Assembly: GCF_900109565.1 (NCBI RefSeq)
Contig: NZ_FNZZ01000004.1
Span: forward strand, 248,001 to 312,000
Direction of reading: 5' to 3'
Length of the DNA stretch: 64,000 nt
Source of the DNA: Sphingomonas palmae
Lineage (GTDB): Bacteria; Pseudomonadota; Alphaproteobacteria; Sphingomonadales; Sphingomonadaceae
How positions within the stretch are numbered: the stretch's first letter is position 1; every line of letters starts with the position of its first letter. Under the pieces are notes generated by a model. That model saw only the letters and a program-made list of their open reading frames with translations. It made no database searches and was not told the DNA's origin. This document shows positions 19,200 to 28,805 of this stretch, in pieces. Position numbers and translations under genes: made by a program.

Positions 19200-20867
19200 A
19201 TGACCGACACCGCTCTCCACCCGTCCGCCTTTCAGGCGCACGACGCGCATCACCACGACGCGCATGCCGATCACCTGCCGGGCTTCTTCGCGCGGTGGTT
19301 TATGTCGACGAACCACAAGGACATCGGCACGCTTTACCTGATCTTCGCGATCGTGGCCGGCATCATCGGCGGCGCGATCTCGGGGTTGATGCGTGCCGAA
19401 CTGATGCACCCGGGCATCCAGTATCTGCCCAAGTGGGTCGCGATGCTGCACGGCGGTCAGGAACAGACGTTCGACCAGGCGCTTCACCTGTGGAATGTGC
19501 TGGTAACCGCGCACGGCCTGATCATGGTGTTCTTCATGGTCATGCCGGCGATGATCGGCGGGTTCGGCAACTGGTTTGTGCCGATCATGATCGGCGCGCC
19601 CGACATGGCGTTCCCGCGCATGAACAACGTCAGCTTCTGGCTGCTCGTCCCGGCGTTCCTGCTGCTGCTCGCCTCGCCGTTCTTCGGTGGCGCCGGCACC
19701 GGCTGGACCGTCTACGCGCCGCTCTCGACCTATGGTGAGCCGGGGCCGAGCGTCGACATGGCGATCCTGTCGCTCCACCTGGCGGGCGCGAGCTCGATCC
19801 TGGGCGCGATCAACTTCATCACCACGATCTTCAACATGCGCGCGCCGGGCATGACGCTGCACAAGATGCCGCTGTTCGCCTGGGCCGTGCTCGTCACCGC
19901 GTTCCTGCTGCTGCTGGCGCTGCCGGTGCTCGCGGCCGCGATCACGATGCTGCTGACGGACCGCAATTTCGGCACCACCTTCTACGATCCGGCGGGCGGC
20001 GGTGATCCGGTGCTCTACCAGCACCTGTTCTGGTTCTTCGGTCATCCCGAAGTGTACATCATGATCCTGCCGGGCTTCGGCATCATCAGCCACATCGTCG
20101 CGACGTTCAGCCGCAAGCCCGTGTTCGGCTATCTCGGCATGGCCTACGCGATGGTGGCGATCGGCGTGGTCGGCTTCGTCGTGTGGGCGCACCACATGTT
20201 CACGACCGGCCTTTCCGTGAACGTGAAGATGTACTTCACCGCCGCAACGATGGTCATCGCGGTGCCGACCGGCATCAAGATCTTCTCGTGGATCGCGACC
20301 ATGTGGGGCGGTTCGCTTCGCTTCCCGACCCCGATGGTCTGGGCGATCGGCTTCATCTTCATGTTCACCGTCGGTGGCGTCACCGGCGTCGTGCTCGCCA
20401 ACGGCGGCGTCGACGACTACATGCAGGACACCTACTACGTCGTGGCGCACTTCCACTACGTGCTGTCGCTCGGCGCGGTGTTCTCGCTGTTTGCGGGCTT
20501 CTACTACTGGTTCCCGAAGATGTCGGGGAAGATGTACTCCGAGCTGCTCGGCCAGCTGCACTTCTGGGTGTTCTTCATCGGCGTGAACGTCATGTTCTTC
20601 CCGATGCACTTCCTCGGCCTGCAGGGCATGCCGCGCCGTTACCCGGATTATCCGGACGGTTTCGCGCACTGGAACCAGGTCGCCTCGATCGGCTACATGA
20701 TCATGGCGGCGGGCATGGCGATCTTCTTCGTCAACATCATCTGGTCGCTGATCGCGGGCAAGAAGGCGCCCGACAATCCCTGGGGCGAGGGTGCCACCAC
20801 GCTCGAGTGGACGCTGTCGAGCCCGCCGCCGTTCCACCAGTTCGAGACGCTGCCCAAGATCGACTGA
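19200..20867 (+). CDS. ctaD: Cytochrome c oxidase subunit I
   Basis: 555 aa, twelve membrane helices, heme-copper oxidase of the A type. Binds heme a, heme a3 and CuB, reduces oxygen and pumps protons. Motifs include [12 protein letters not shown] (N-terminal), [17 protein letters not shown] (CuB ligand, with the cross-linked His-Tyr) and [15 protein letters not shown] (heme ligands). The N-terminus is His-rich. A strong terminator follows directly, so ctaC-ctaD forms one unit, separate from the assembly genes 1.8 kb downstream. Confidence 0.98.
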   Translation: MTDTALHPSAFQAHDAHHHDAHADHLPGFFARWFMSTNHKDIGTLYLIFAIVAGIIGGAISGLMRAELMHPGIQYLPKWVAMLHGGQEQTFDQALHLWNVLVTAHGLIMVFFMVMPAMIGGFGNWFVPIMIGAPDMAFPRMNNVSFWLLVPAFLLLLASPFFGGAGTGWTVYAPLSTYGEPGPSVDMAILSLHLAGASSILGAINFITTIFNMRAPGMTLHKMPLFAWAVLVTAFLLLLALPVLAAAITMLLTDRNFGTTFYDPAGGGDPVLYQHLFWFFGHPEVYIMILPGFGIISHIVATFSRKPVFGYLGMAYAMVAIGVVGFVVWAHHMFTTGLSVNVKMYFTAATMVIAVPTGIKIFSWIATMWGGSLRFPTPMVWAIGFIFMFTVGGVTGVVLANGGVDDYMQDTYYVVAHFHYVLSLGAVFSLFAGFYYWFPKMSGKMYSELLGQLHFWVFFIGVNVMFFPMHFLGLQGMPRRYPDYPDGFAHWNQVASIGYMIMAAGMAIFFVNIIWSLIAGKKAPDNPWGEGATTLEWTLSSPPPFHQFETLPKID

Positions 20868-20892
20868 TCGGCAGTATCGACCAACCTCCACG

Positions 20893-20925
20893 ACGCCCCG
20901 GCCGCAAACCGGGGCGTTTTTCTTT
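20893..20925 (+). terminator. Rho-independent terminator after ctaD
   Basis: Perfect 9-bp stem ACGCCCCGG (20893-20901) with CCGGGGCGT (20909-20917), a 7-base loop, then TTTTTCTTT. Confidence 0.9.
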
Positions 20926-21012
20926 GTCTTAACGACCACACCGATCGTCCCGGCACGAGACGTGGCAAAAGCGCCACTGGAACGACGCGAGCGATCACGC
21001 GATCTCAGGCCT

Positions 21013-21558
21013 ATGATCCGCGCGCTCCTGTCCCAAGTCCTGCTCGCCGGCATGCTCGCCGGCATGCCCGTCACCGCCGCCGAGGCGCGGCGTATCCCGA
21101 CGCCGGCGGGCGGACCCGACGTGCACACCGTGCTCGATGTTGGCCGCCCGCTGGAGCCAGGTGATTACGTCTGGGACGACGACGGCGCACCCGCCGGCCC
21201 GACCCACGTCGTCGTCGACACCGAGCGGCGGCAGCTCTACGTCTACCGCGGCGGGGTTGAGATCGGCCGGTCGTTCGCGGTCTCCGGCCCGCCCGAGATG
21301 CCGACCCCGCTCGGCCGCTTTCCGATCCTGGAGAAGGACGCCGACAAATATTCGCGCAGCTACGATGCGCCGATGCCTTATTCGCTCCGCCTGACGCGCA
21401 GCTACGTCGCGATCCACGGCAGCAAGGTCGAGTGGGACTGGGTCACGCACGGCTGCATCGGCGTGCCACTGCCGTTCGCGCGCATCCTGTTCCGCAACGT
21501 GCGCGTCGGCGACGACGTGCTGGTGACACGGCACTGGTTGCCCGCCGCCTACGATTGA
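21013..21558 (+). CDS. L,D-transpeptidase family protein (YkuD domain)
   Basis: 181 aa from the ATG at 21013. Signal peptide (about 1-24, ending TAAEA). The YkuD domain spans about 64-175, with HVVVDTERRQLYVYRGG at its start and catalytic Cys148 in THGCIG; His135 (AIHGS) and His146 complete the expected set. These enzymes cross-link peptidoglycan or attach proteins to it in the periplasm. The residue after HGC-Ile is Gly, where Arg or Asn is usual. It lies between the ctaD terminator and the alpha/beta hydrolase, with no evident link to oxidase assembly. Confidence 0.87.
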   Translation: MIRALLSQVLLAGMLAGMPVTAAEARRIPTPAGGPDVHTVLDVGRPLEPGDYVWDDDGAPAGPTHVVVDTERRQLYVYRGGVEIGRSFAVSGPPEMPTPLGRFPILEKDADKYSRSYDAPMPYSLRLTRSYVAIHGSKVEWDWVTHGCIGVPLPFARILFRNVRVGDDVLVTRHWLPAAYD

Positions 21559-21618
21559 CGCCGCGGGCCGGTACCGCCACCCTCATCCACGGGACTGAGG
21601 ATGACAGGAACGCGCGCG

Positions 21619-22590
21619 ATGCCGGATTTCCGCATGATCGACACCGGCGGTGCGCGACTGCGCGTCGCGATCGAGGGCACCGGACCGCTGATCGTGCTGG
21701 TCCACGGCTTTCCCGAGAGCTGGTATTCGTGGCGGCACCAGCTGCCCGTGCTGGCAGACGCGGGCTACACCGCCGCGGCGCTCGACGTGCGCGGTTACGG
21801 CGGGTCGGACAAGCCGGGCGAGGTGTCAGACTATGCGATGGAGGCGCTGACCGCCGACGTCGCAGGCGTCGCCGACGCGTTGCAGCCGGGCGCACCGGCG
21901 ATCCTGCTCGGTCACGACTGGGGGGCGCCGATCGTCTGGAACACGATCCTGTCGCGGCCCGAACGTTTCCGCGCGGTAGCTGCCCTGTCAGTCCCGTTCC
22001 TCGGCGTCGCCAAGCGCCCGTTCAACGAGACATTCAAGCGCGCCTTCACCGACAAGGGGCGCTTCTTCTACCAGGCGTGGTTTGCGGAAGTCGGCCCCGC
22101 AGAGGCGGAGGCAGAGCGCGACGTGCGCGATTTCCTGCGCAAATTCTACTACGCGATCTCAGGGAACGCGCCGCCGGGCACCTGGCCCGAGAAGCCTGCG
22201 GGTGCGACGCTGCTCGACGGCATGGTCGACCCCGGCACCTTCCCCGCGTGGCTGAACGACGCCGATCTCGACTATTACGTCGCAGAGTTCGAGTCGTCGG
22301 GCTTCTTCGGACCGCTCAGCCGCTATCGTAACCACGAGCGCGACTGGGCGTGGCAGCAGCAATTCAAGGATCGCACGATCGATGCGCCGGCCTTGTTCAT
22401 CGGTGGCAGCAAGGACCCCGCGACCACTGCATTCGGCGCGCTGACCGATCCGATCGCGGCGATGCGCCCGTACGTGCCGCAGGTCGAGGGTCATATTCTC
22501 GACGGCGTAGGCCACTGGACACAGCAGGAGCGACCCGATGAGGTCAACCGTCTGCTGCTCGACTGGCTCGCGCGGCTGCCACGCGACTGA
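21619..22590 (+). CDS. Alpha/beta hydrolase, epoxide hydrolase-like
   Basis: 323 aa from the ATG at 21619 (AGGAA 8 bp upstream); an ATG at 21601 is in frame but has its GAGG directly against it. The oxyanion motif is [10 protein letters not shown] (29-38) and the nucleophile Asp100 lies in LLGHDWGAP, the Asp type seen in epoxide hydrolases and dehalogenases rather than Ser. The cap domain carries Tyr-rich segments (FYYAIS, DYYVAEF), and the catalytic His is in GVGHWTQQE near the end. The substrate is unknown. It sits between the two cta gene groups on the same strand. Confidence 0.86.
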   Translation: MPDFRMIDTGGARLRVAIEGTGPLIVLVHGFPESWYSWRHQLPVLADAGYTAAALDVRGYGGSDKPGEVSDYAMEALTADVAGVADALQPGAPAILLGHDWGAPIVWNTILSRPERFRAVAALSVPFLGVAKRPFNETFKRAFTDKGRFFYQAWFAEVGPAEAEAERDVRDFLRKFYYAISGNAPPGTWPEKPAGATLLDGMVDPGTFPAWLNDADLDYYVAEFESSGFFGPLSRYRNHERDWAWQQQFKDRTIDAPALFIGGSKDPATTAFGALTDPIAAMRPYVPQVEGHILDGVGHWTQQERPDEVNRLLLDWLARLPRD

Positions 22591-22651
22591 TCGACGTACG
22601 AAACGCGGCCTTTCGCGCGCACCCCGCGACGGGTATAGCGCGTCACCTGCG

Positions 22652-23545
22652 ATGACCACCGCCGCTCCCCTGCTGCCGCCCGCCGACTGGCGCGACTTCC
22701 TGGCGCTGACCAAGCCCCGGGTGATGACACTGGTCGTCTTCACCGGCCTGTGCGGAATGCTGGCGGCACCGCGTGGCATCCACCCCGTGCTCGCCTTCAC
22801 CGCGATCCTGTGCATCGCGCTCGGCGCCGGCGCGGCGGGGGCGCTCAATCAATGGTACGAGGCCGACCTCGACGCGGTGATGAAGCGCACCGCGAAGCGT
22901 CCGCTGCCCGCGGGCCGCATGGATCGGCAGTCGGCGCTGCATTTCGGCGTCGGGCTGGCCGCTTTCTCGGTGATTCTGATGGGGTTGGCGGTCAACATCG
23001 CCGCCGCGGCGATCCTGACCGTCTCGATCCTGTTTTACGTACTGATCTACACCGTGTGGCTGAAACGGCGCACGCCGCAGAACATCGTCATCGGCGGCGC
23101 GGCGGGCGCGTTTCCGCCGCTGATCGGCTGGGCGGCGGCGACGGGACAGGTCGCGGTGCTTCCGGTGCTGCTGTTCGCGCTCGTGTTCCTGTGGACGCCG
23201 CCGCATTTCTGGGCGCTCGCGCTGTTCATCGAGTCCGACTACGCCAAGGCGGGCGTGCCGATGCTGCCCGTCGTCGCGGGTGAGCGCGCGACGCGGCGGC
23301 AGATCGGGCTTTACACCATCCCGATGGCGCTGGTGGCGGTGGCACCTTGGCCATTGGGGCTGACCGGCGCCTTCTACGGCGCGGCCTCGATCGTGCTGAC
23401 CGCGATCTTCGCCGCGCTGGCGGCGCAGGTGACGTTCGGGCGCAACGCGCCCGGCATGAAGCCGGAGAAGCGGCTGTTCGCTTACTCCATCATCTATCTC
23501 TTCGTGATTTTCGGCGCGCTGGTCGTCGATCGGTGGCTGGCATGA
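22652..23545 (+). CDS. ctaB: Protoheme IX farnesyltransferase (heme O synthase)
   Basis: 297 aa from the ATG at 22652. Adds a farnesyl group to heme b to give heme O, the precursor of heme A for the aa3 oxidase. UbiA-type membrane prenyltransferase with about nine helices. The prenyl diphosphate motif is [20 protein letters not shown], and [12 protein letters not shown] is a conserved loop. Its stop overlaps the start of a 45-residue membrane protein gene (ATGATGA region). Confidence 0.96.
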   Translation: MTTAAPLLPPADWRDFLALTKPRVMTLVVFTGLCGMLAAPRGIHPVLAFTAILCIALGAGAAGALNQWYEADLDAVMKRTAKRPLPAGRMDRQSALHFGVGLAAFSVILMGLAVNIAAAAILTVSILFYVLIYTVWLKRRTPQNIVIGGAAGAFPPLIGWAAATGQVAVLPVLLFALVFLWTPPHFWALALFIESDYAKAGVPMLPVVAGERATRRQIGLYTIPMALVAVAPWPLGLTGAFYGAASIVLTAIFAALAAQVTFGRNAPGMKPEKRLFAYSIIYLFVIFGALVVDRWLA

Positions 23546-23679
23546 TGAATGACGAACAGGATGTGATCCAGCGGCGACAGAAGGCGCGCGCGATCGTGAT
23601 GGCGGTGCTGCTGCTCGCCTTCGTCGCGCTGATCTTCTTCATCACCATCGCCAAGATCAAGGAAGGCATGGCGCACTGA
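23542..23679 (+). CDS. Small single-helix membrane protein between ctaB and ctaG
   Basis: 45 aa. A charged N-terminus ([16 protein letters not shown]), one helix (about 17-36, [20 protein letters not shown]) and a short Lys/Glu tail. It overlaps the end of ctaB and its TGA overlaps the ctaG ATG, so it is translated within the assembly operon. Small membrane ORFs at this position (CoxF-like) are known in alphaproteobacterial oxidase operons; its role here is inferred to be oxidase assembly. It could also start at the second Met (23545). Confidence 0.8.
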   Translation: MMNDEQDVIQRRQKARAIVMAVLLLAFVALIFFITIAKIKEGMAH

Positions 23680-24230
23680 TGGCTGCACGCCCGCGCATCG
23701 ATCGACGCCTGCGTACCGCGCTGCTGGCGGTGCTGGGCGTATGCTGCATGACCGGCGTCGCCTTTGCCAGCGTGCCGCTATACCGCCTGTTCTGCCAGGC
23801 TACGGGCTTGAACGGCACCACCAACCGCGCGCTCGCGGCGCCCGGCGGTGTTCACCGCTCGATCCGCATCGCCTTCGACGCCAACACCAGCCCCAAGCTG
23901 CCGTGGCGCTTCACGCCCGAGCAGGAGGAGCAGGAGGTCGACATCGGCGCGCGCGACATGGCGTTCTTTCAGGCGACCAACCGCGGCGCGCAGTCGGTCA
24001 CGGGCACCGCGACCTACAACGTGACGCCGGCGATCGCGGGCAAGTATTTCACCAAGATCCAGTGCTTCTGCTTCACGCAGCAGACGCTGAAACCCGGCGA
24101 GACGCAGCGGATGCCGGTGATCTACTTCGTCGACCCGAAGATCCTGACCGATCCCGATACCAAGGACGTGGAGACGATCACGCTGTCGTACACGTTTTAT
24201 CCGGTGGATTCGGCCAAAACCTCGGGTTAA
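23679..24230 (+). CDS. ctaG: Cytochrome c oxidase assembly protein CtaG (Cox11 family)
   Basis: 183 aa. Copper chaperone that delivers copper to CuB of subunit I. One N-terminal helix (about 12-31, LLAVLGVCCMTGVAFASVPL), then a periplasmic immunoglobulin-like domain. The copper-binding CFCF lies in KIQCFCFTQQTLKPGE, and the domain ends with VETITLSYTFYP. Its start overlaps the stop of the small membrane ORF (TGATG). Confidence 0.97.
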   Translation: MAARPRIDRRLRTALLAVLGVCCMTGVAFASVPLYRLFCQATGLNGTTNRALAAPGGVHRSIRIAFDANTSPKLPWRFTPEQEEQEVDIGARDMAFFQATNRGAQSVTGTATYNVTPAIAGKYFTKIQCFCFTQQTLKPGETQRMPVIYFVDPKILTDPDTKDVETITLSYTFYPVDSAKTSG

Positions 24231-24264
24231 GGCGTAGGGAAACGCCTTTTGGGGGATGCCACGC

Positions 24265-25176
24265 ATGGCCGGCGCGAAGAACCACGACTATCATATCCTT
24301 CCACCCAGCCCGTGGCCGCTCATCGGATCGATGATGGCGCTCGTCATGGCGGCGGGTGGCATCATGTACATGCACAGCGCGGTCGGCGGCGGTTGGGTGT
24401 TCCTGATCGGCCTCGCCGGCGTGCTCGGCACGATGTGGGGCTGGTGGCATCAGGTGATCCGCGAAGCGCACGCGGGCGATCACACTCCGGTCGTGCAGCT
24501 TCACTTTCGCTACGGCATGATCCTGTTCATCGCCTCCGAAGTGATGTTCTTCGTCGGTTGGTTCTGGGCCTATTTCGACTTCGCGCTGTTCCCGACCGCG
24601 ATGAGCTTCGTCGACGGGCAGGTCGAGCGCGCCACCGAAGGCGCCGCCGCAATCGCGGCGCAGTGGCCGCCCAAGGGGCTGGAAGTCATCAACGCGTTCG
24701 AGCTGCCGCTGCTCAACACGCTGATCCTGCTCTGCTCGGGCACGACCGTCACCTGGGCGCACCACGCGCTGATCCACAACCAGCGCGGCGGCGTGAAGCG
24801 CGGGTTCTGGGGGCTGCTGGGCGTCGGCGACCGTGACGGTGTCTTGAAGGGCCTGTGGCTGACGGTAGCGCTGGGCCTGCTGTTCAGCTCGATCCAGGCG
24901 TACGAGTACATGCACGCGCCGTTCCCGTTCAAGGGCATCAACTACGGCGCCGCCTTCTTCATGGCGACCGGGTTCCACGGCTTCCACGTGCTGGTCGGCA
25001 CGATCTTCCTGCTCGTCTGCCTGATCCGCGCCTACAAGGGCGACTTCACGCCGAAGCAGCACTTCGGGTTCGAAGCGGCAGCCTGGTATTGGCACTTCGT
25101 CGACGTGGTGTGGCTGTTCCTGTTCGTCACGATCTACGTCTGGGGCGGCTGGGGCGCGCCGGTTCACGGCGGCTGA
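24265..25176 (+). CDS. ctaE: Cytochrome c oxidase subunit III
   Basis: 303 aa from the ATG at 24265, with GGGGG about 9 bp upstream, giving the usual start MAGAKNHDYHILPPSPWP; an in-frame ATG at 24256 lies against the ribosome site. Seven-helix integral membrane protein of the aa3 oxidase. Typical segments are FASEVMFFVGWFW-like sequence (about 95-110), GTTVTWAHHALI and AAWYWHFVDVVWLFLF near the end. A terminator follows. Confidence 0.97.
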   Translation: MAGAKNHDYHILPPSPWPLIGSMMALVMAAGGIMYMHSAVGGGWVFLIGLAGVLGTMWGWWHQVIREAHAGDHTPVVQLHFRYGMILFIASEVMFFVGWFWAYFDFALFPTAMSFVDGQVERATEGAAAIAAQWPPKGLEVINAFELPLLNTLILLCSGTTVTWAHHALIHNQRGGVKRGFWGLLGVGDRDGVLKGLWLTVALGLLFSSIQAYEYMHAPFPFKGINYGAAFFMATGFHGFHVLVGTIFLLVCLIRAYKGDFTPKQHFGFEAAAWYWHFVDVVWLFLFVTIYVWGGWGAPVHGG

Positions 25177-25200
25177 TAGGGTCCACCCGAGGTGTCTGAC

Positions 25201-25237
25201 AGGGGCGCGGTCCGGATGCGGGCCGCGCCCCTTCTTT
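25201..25237 (+). terminator. Terminator after ctaE
   Basis: 10-bp stem AGGGGCGCGG (25201-25210) with CCGCGCCCCT (25223-25232), then TTCTTT. Confidence 0.78.
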
Positions 25238-25276
25238 CGCGCGACGCCGGGCACGCGCCGCGGTAAGACGGCGACG

Positions 25277-25885
25277 ATGAAGCGTTTTCCGGTCGTCCCC
25301 ACCATCATCGTGGCACTCGCGGTCTGCGGCATGATCTCGCTCGGCATCTGGCAAATCTCGATCCGCCTGCCCGAGAAGGAAGCCTATCTCGCGCAATTGG
25401 CGCGCAACCCCGACAAGCCGGTTGTCGCCTTCCCGCTCCAGCCCGATGATCGGCTGCTGTTCCGCCGTACCCGTACCGACTGCCGGCCGCCCGTCTCAGT
25501 CACGCGCGCGGGCGCGGGCAACGCCGGGTTCCGGCTGATCGCCACCTGCGCGAACTCGGGCGTCAAGGTACAACTCGGCACCACGCGCGATCCGGGCAAG
25601 CAGGTCGACTGGTCGGGCGGCCCCGTGTCGGGCTGGATCAGCCACGCACCCGACGCGCGCCCGCTGGTCGCCGGACTGTTCAGCCACGCACCGCAAACAA
25701 TGCTGCTCGTCGCCGATCGCCCGGTAGCTGGTCTCGCTGCCAATACCCAGCCCGACATCGGCCTCGTGCCCAACAACCACCTTGCCTACGGAGTACAGTG
25801 GTTCCTGTTCGCCGCGGTGGCCGCGATCATCTACGCGGTTGCGCTGCATCGGCGGCGCGCCCCGGTTGCGGGGTCACAGGCTTAG
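25277..25885 (+). CDS. SURF1 family oxidase assembly protein
   Basis: 202 aa. Helps insert heme A into subunit I. N-terminal helix (about 7-26, VPTIIVALAVCGMISLGIWQ), with the family GIWQ motif, and a second helix at the C-terminus (about 166-187, HLAYGVQWFLFAAVAAIIYAV) containing the diagnostic NNHLAYGVQWF. Slightly short for the family, in the loop between the helices. It lies past the ctaE terminator but directly upstream of thrC (17 bp), a common alphaproteobacterial order. Confidence 0.92.
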   Translation: MKRFPVVPTIIVALAVCGMISLGIWQISIRLPEKEAYLAQLARNPDKPVVAFPLQPDDRLLFRRTRTDCRPPVSVTRAGAGNAGFRLIATCANSGVKVQLGTTRDPGKQVDWSGGPVSGWISHAPDARPLVAGLFSHAPQTMLLVADRPVAGLAANTQPDIGLVPNNHLAYGVQWFLFAAVAAIIYAVALHRRRAPVAGSQA

Positions 25886-25902
25886 GGCTAGGCCGCGGGG
25901 CC

Positions 25903-27294
25903 ATGCGCTACGTCAGCACGCGCGGCCGGGCAGCCGCACTCGACTTTCGCGAGGTCACGCTCGCCGGGCTCGCCAGCGACGCCGGGCTCTACGTGCCGGA
26001 AGTGTGGCCGACGCTGACGCGCGACGAGATCGCCGCAATGGCCGGGCTGTCCTACGTCGACACCGCGGTCACCGTCATGGCGCCGTTCGTCGGCGAGACG
26101 ATGACCCGCAACGAGCTGCGTGCGCTGTGCGAGCAGGCTTACGGCCGCTTCTCGCACGCCGCGGTCACGCCGCTGGTGCAGCTCGATCACGATCAATGGC
26201 TGCTGGAGCTGTTCCACGGCCCCACGCTCGCGTTCAAGGACGTGGCGCTCCAGCTGCTCGGCCTGCTGTTCGAGCGCTTCCTGACCGGCAGCAGCGACCA
26301 TCTGACGATCGTCGGCGCGACCAGCGGCGATACCGGCTCGGCGGCGATCGACGCGGTTGCGGGCCGCGCGGGCGTCGACATCTTCATGCTCCACCCCGAA
26401 GGCCGCGTCAGCGACGTTCAGCGGCGGCAGATGACCACGGTCGGCGCACCGAACGTCCACAATATTGCGATCCGCGGCGACTTCGACCAGGCGCAGGCGC
26501 TGGTAAAGGCGATGTTCAACGATCCCGCCTTCGCCGGCCGCTTCCGCCTGTCCGCAGTCAATTCGATCAACTGGGCGCGGTTGATGGCGCAGGTGGTTTA
26601 TTATTTCTACGCCGCGGTGCGCCTGGGCGCGCCCGATCGCGCGGTCGCGTTCAGCGTGCCGACGGGCAATTTCGGCGACGTGTTCGCAGGGTATGTGGCG
26701 GCAAAGATGGGACTCCCGGTCGAGAGGCTGATCGTCGCCACCAACGTCAACGACATCCTCGCGCGCGCGCTCACATCCGGCGATTATTCGAGCCGGCAAG
26801 TAGTGCAAACGCCGACCCCGTCGATGGACATCCAGGTGTCGAGCAATTTCGAGCGATTGCTGTTCGACCTCGGCCACCGCGACGGCCATGCACTCGCCGA
26901 GCAGATGCGCGGGTTCGAGGGCAGCCGCGCGATGCGGCTGACCAACGCGCAATCGGAAGGCGCCGCCGCGCTGTTCGCGGCCGAACGCGTCGATCTCGAC
27001 GACATGGCGCTCGCGATGCGCTGGGCGCACGAGCACGCGTGCCAGACGCTCGACCCGCATACCGCGATCGCGCTCGCCGCGGCGCAGCGTCACGCCGGCG
27101 CGACGCCGATGGTGACGCTCGCCACCGCGCACCCGGCGAAGTTCGGCGACGCGGTCGAGCGCGCGACCGGCACGCGTCCCAACCTGCCGTCGCGCGTCGG
27201 CGACCTGTTCGATCGCGAGGAACGCTTCGACGTGCTCGACACCAGCTACGCCGCGGTCAGCGAATACATCGCCGAGCGGGCGGTCGCGCGATGA
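25903..27294 (+). CDS. thrC: Threonine synthase
   Basis: 463 aa from the ATG at 25903. PLP enzyme converting O-phosphohomoserine to threonine. The PLP lysine is in GPTLAFKDVALQLLG (about 110), the phosphate-binding TSGDTGSAA near 142, and VPTGNFGDVFAGY near 255. The N-terminus MRYVSTRGRAAALDFREV matches the longer fungal/proteobacterial class. Its stop overlaps the ATG of the downstream methyltransferase (ATGA). Confidence 0.97.
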   Translation: MRYVSTRGRAAALDFREVTLAGLASDAGLYVPEVWPTLTRDEIAAMAGLSYVDTAVTVMAPFVGETMTRNELRALCEQAYGRFSHAAVTPLVQLDHDQWLLELFHGPTLAFKDVALQLLGLLFERFLTGSSDHLTIVGATSGDTGSAAIDAVAGRAGVDIFMLHPEGRVSDVQRRQMTTVGAPNVHNIAIRGDFDQAQALVKAMFNDPAFAGRFRLSAVNSINWARLMAQVVYYFYAAVRLGAPDRAVAFSVPTGNFGDVFAGYVAAKMGLPVERLIVATNVNDILARALTSGDYSSRQVVQTPTPSMDIQVSSNFERLLFDLGHRDGHALAEQMRGFEGSRAMRLTNAQSEGAAALFAAERVDLDDMALAMRWAHEHACQTLDPHTAIALAAAQRHAGATPMVTLATAHPAKFGDAVERATGTRPNLPSRVGDLFDREERFDVLDTSYAAVSEYIAERAVAR

Positions 27295-28160
27295 AGCTCG
27301 ACACGCTGATCGGCGAACCCTGGGGCGATTACGGGCTGATCGACTCGGGTAACGGCCGAAAGCTGGAGCGCTACGGCCGCTACCGCTTCATCCGCCCCGA
27401 GCCGCAGGCGTTGTGGGCGCCCGCGCATGCCGAGTGGGATGCGCACGGCGAGTTCGTGCCCGGCAGCGACGAGGACGGCGGTGGGCAATGGCGCTTCGAC
27501 AAACGCGTGCCCGCCGATGGTTGGACGCTCGAATGGCACGAGGCGCGCTTCACCGCGCAGACGACGCCGTTCCGGCACCTGGGTTTCTTCCCCGACATGG
27601 CGCCGGTGTGGGTGTGGATGCGCCAGCAGCTGGAGGGCGCCGACAGTCCTGAGTGCATGAACCTGTTCGGTTACACCGGGGTCGGCACGCTGGCGCTGTC
27701 GTCGATCGGCGCGCGGATGGTTCACGTCGACGCGTCGAAGAAGTCGGTCGAGGCGGCGCGTCACAATGCCGCGCTATCGGGGCTGTCCGACGCGCCGACG
27801 CGCTGGATCATCGACGACGCGTCGAAGTTCGTCGCGCGCGAGGTCCGGCGCGGGCGCCGCTACGACGGGATCCTGCTCGACCCGCCCAAGTACGGTCGCG
27901 GGCCGACCGGCGAGGTATGGCGGCTGGAAGAAGACCTGCCGCGACTGATCGCCGACTGTCGGAAGCTGCTTGATGCCGAGTCGCGCTATTTGTTCCTGAC
28001 CGTCTACGCGGTGCGCATGTCGGCGCTGGCGATCGGCGAAATGCTGCGGCAGGCATTTGCCGATCTGCCCGGCACCGTCGAGGCGGGCGAGCTGGCGGTG
28101 CGCGAGGAAGCACGCGGGCTGACGCTGCCGACCGCGATCTGGGCGCGCTGGAGCCGATAA
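27291..28160 (+). CDS. Class I SAM-dependent methyltransferase, RlmI/RlmK-like
   Basis: 289 aa. The Rossmann domain begins near residue 120 (CMNLFGYTGVGTLALSSIGARMVHVDASKKSVE), which holds the SAM-binding loop and acidic residue, and continues to LLDPPKYGRGPTGEVW, the DPPK motif found in rRNA cytosine/guanine methyltransferases of the RlmI/RlmK group (Methyltrans_SAM family). The N-terminal 115 residues lack a clear PUA domain. The target RNA is not known. Co-translated with thrC through a 4-bp overlap, a conserved arrangement with no obvious functional reason. Confidence 0.82.
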   Translation: MKLDTLIGEPWGDYGLIDSGNGRKLERYGRYRFIRPEPQALWAPAHAEWDAHGEFVPGSDEDGGGQWRFDKRVPADGWTLEWHEARFTAQTTPFRHLGFFPDMAPVWVWMRQQLEGADSPECMNLFGYTGVGTLALSSIGARMVHVDASKKSVEAARHNAALSGLSDAPTRWIIDDASKFVAREVRRGRRYDGILLDPPKYGRGPTGEVWRLEEDLPRLIADCRKLLDAESRYLFLTVYAVRMSALAIGEMLRQAFADLPGTVEAGELAVREEARGLTLPTAIWARWSR

Positions 28161-28169
28161 GCCGCCAGC

Positions 28170-28805
28170 TTACTCCATCGCGCTGCGCATCGCCGCGCCC
28201 GCGACGAACGGCGCGCCGGCGACGAGCAGCAGGCTGGTCGCGGCGAGCAGCTTTAGCCCCCCGGCCCCGCCCGTGATCGCGCCCGCACCGAAGATCAGGA
28301 GCGGCACCGCGAGCGGCAGCATGACGAGGCCGGCGACCGCGCCCGCGCCGCGCGCGCCCGCCAGCAGCGCCGCGGTCGCGACCGCCAGCGCGGCGAGCCC
28401 CGGCGTGCCGAGCAGCAGCCCCGCCTCAACCAGCAGCAGCGTCGCCCCGCTCAGATGGAGCAGGCCGCCTGCGATCACGCTTGCGAGCATCAGCGGCGGC
28501 GCGAAGGCGAGCCAGTGCGCGAGCGTCTTCGCCGCCGCGACCGCCGCCATCGAGCCCCCGCGCACCGCCAGCTGATCGAGCACGCCCGCCTCCAGATCGG
28601 GCGCGACCAACCGCTCGACCGGCATCAGCGCGGCGAGCAGCGCGGCGGCCCAGATCACTCCCCCGCCGACACGTGCCAGCAACGCCGTGTCGGGACCGAT
28701 CGCGAACGGGAACAGGATCGCGACGAGCAGGAAGAACGCGACCACCAGCGTCGCGCCACCGCCCGCGTAGCCCGATCGCACGTCGCGCCAGATCAGCCCG
28801 GTCAC
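28170..28805 (-). CDS. ccmB: Heme exporter protein B (cytochrome c maturation ABC permease)
   Basis: 211 aa, about six hydrophobic helices rich in Ala, Leu and Gly. Membrane subunit of the CcmAB(CD) complex that drives release of holo-CcmE during cytochrome c maturation. The N-terminal LIWRDVRSGYAGGGATLVVAFF is recognisably CcmB. Its ATG overlaps the ccmA stop (ATGA). ccmC, D, E, F and H are not nearby, so the maturation genes are dispersed in this genome. Confidence 0.9.
   Translation of the reverse strand: MTGLIWRDVRSGYAGGGATLVVAFFLLVAILFPFAIGPDTALLARVGGGVIWAAALLAALMPVERLVAPDLEAGVLDQLAVRGGSMAAVAAAKTLAHWLAFAPPLMLASVIAGGLLHLSGATLLLVEAGLLLGTPGLAALAVATAALLAGARGAGAVAGLVMLPLAVPLLIFGAGAITGGAGGLKLLAATSLLLVAGAPFVAGAAMRSAME

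Noticed and set aside
18933..21128. 731-codon open frame on the minus strand opposite ctaC-ctaD, rich in His, Arg and Asp
   Set aside because: It is antisense to clear oxidase genes. Its composition is that of a GC-rich shadow frame and it has no domain-like sequence.
25782..27290. Long plus-strand frame ahead of the methyltransferase
   Set aside because: It is a shadow of thrC in another frame; only the part from 27291 reads as a methyltransferase.
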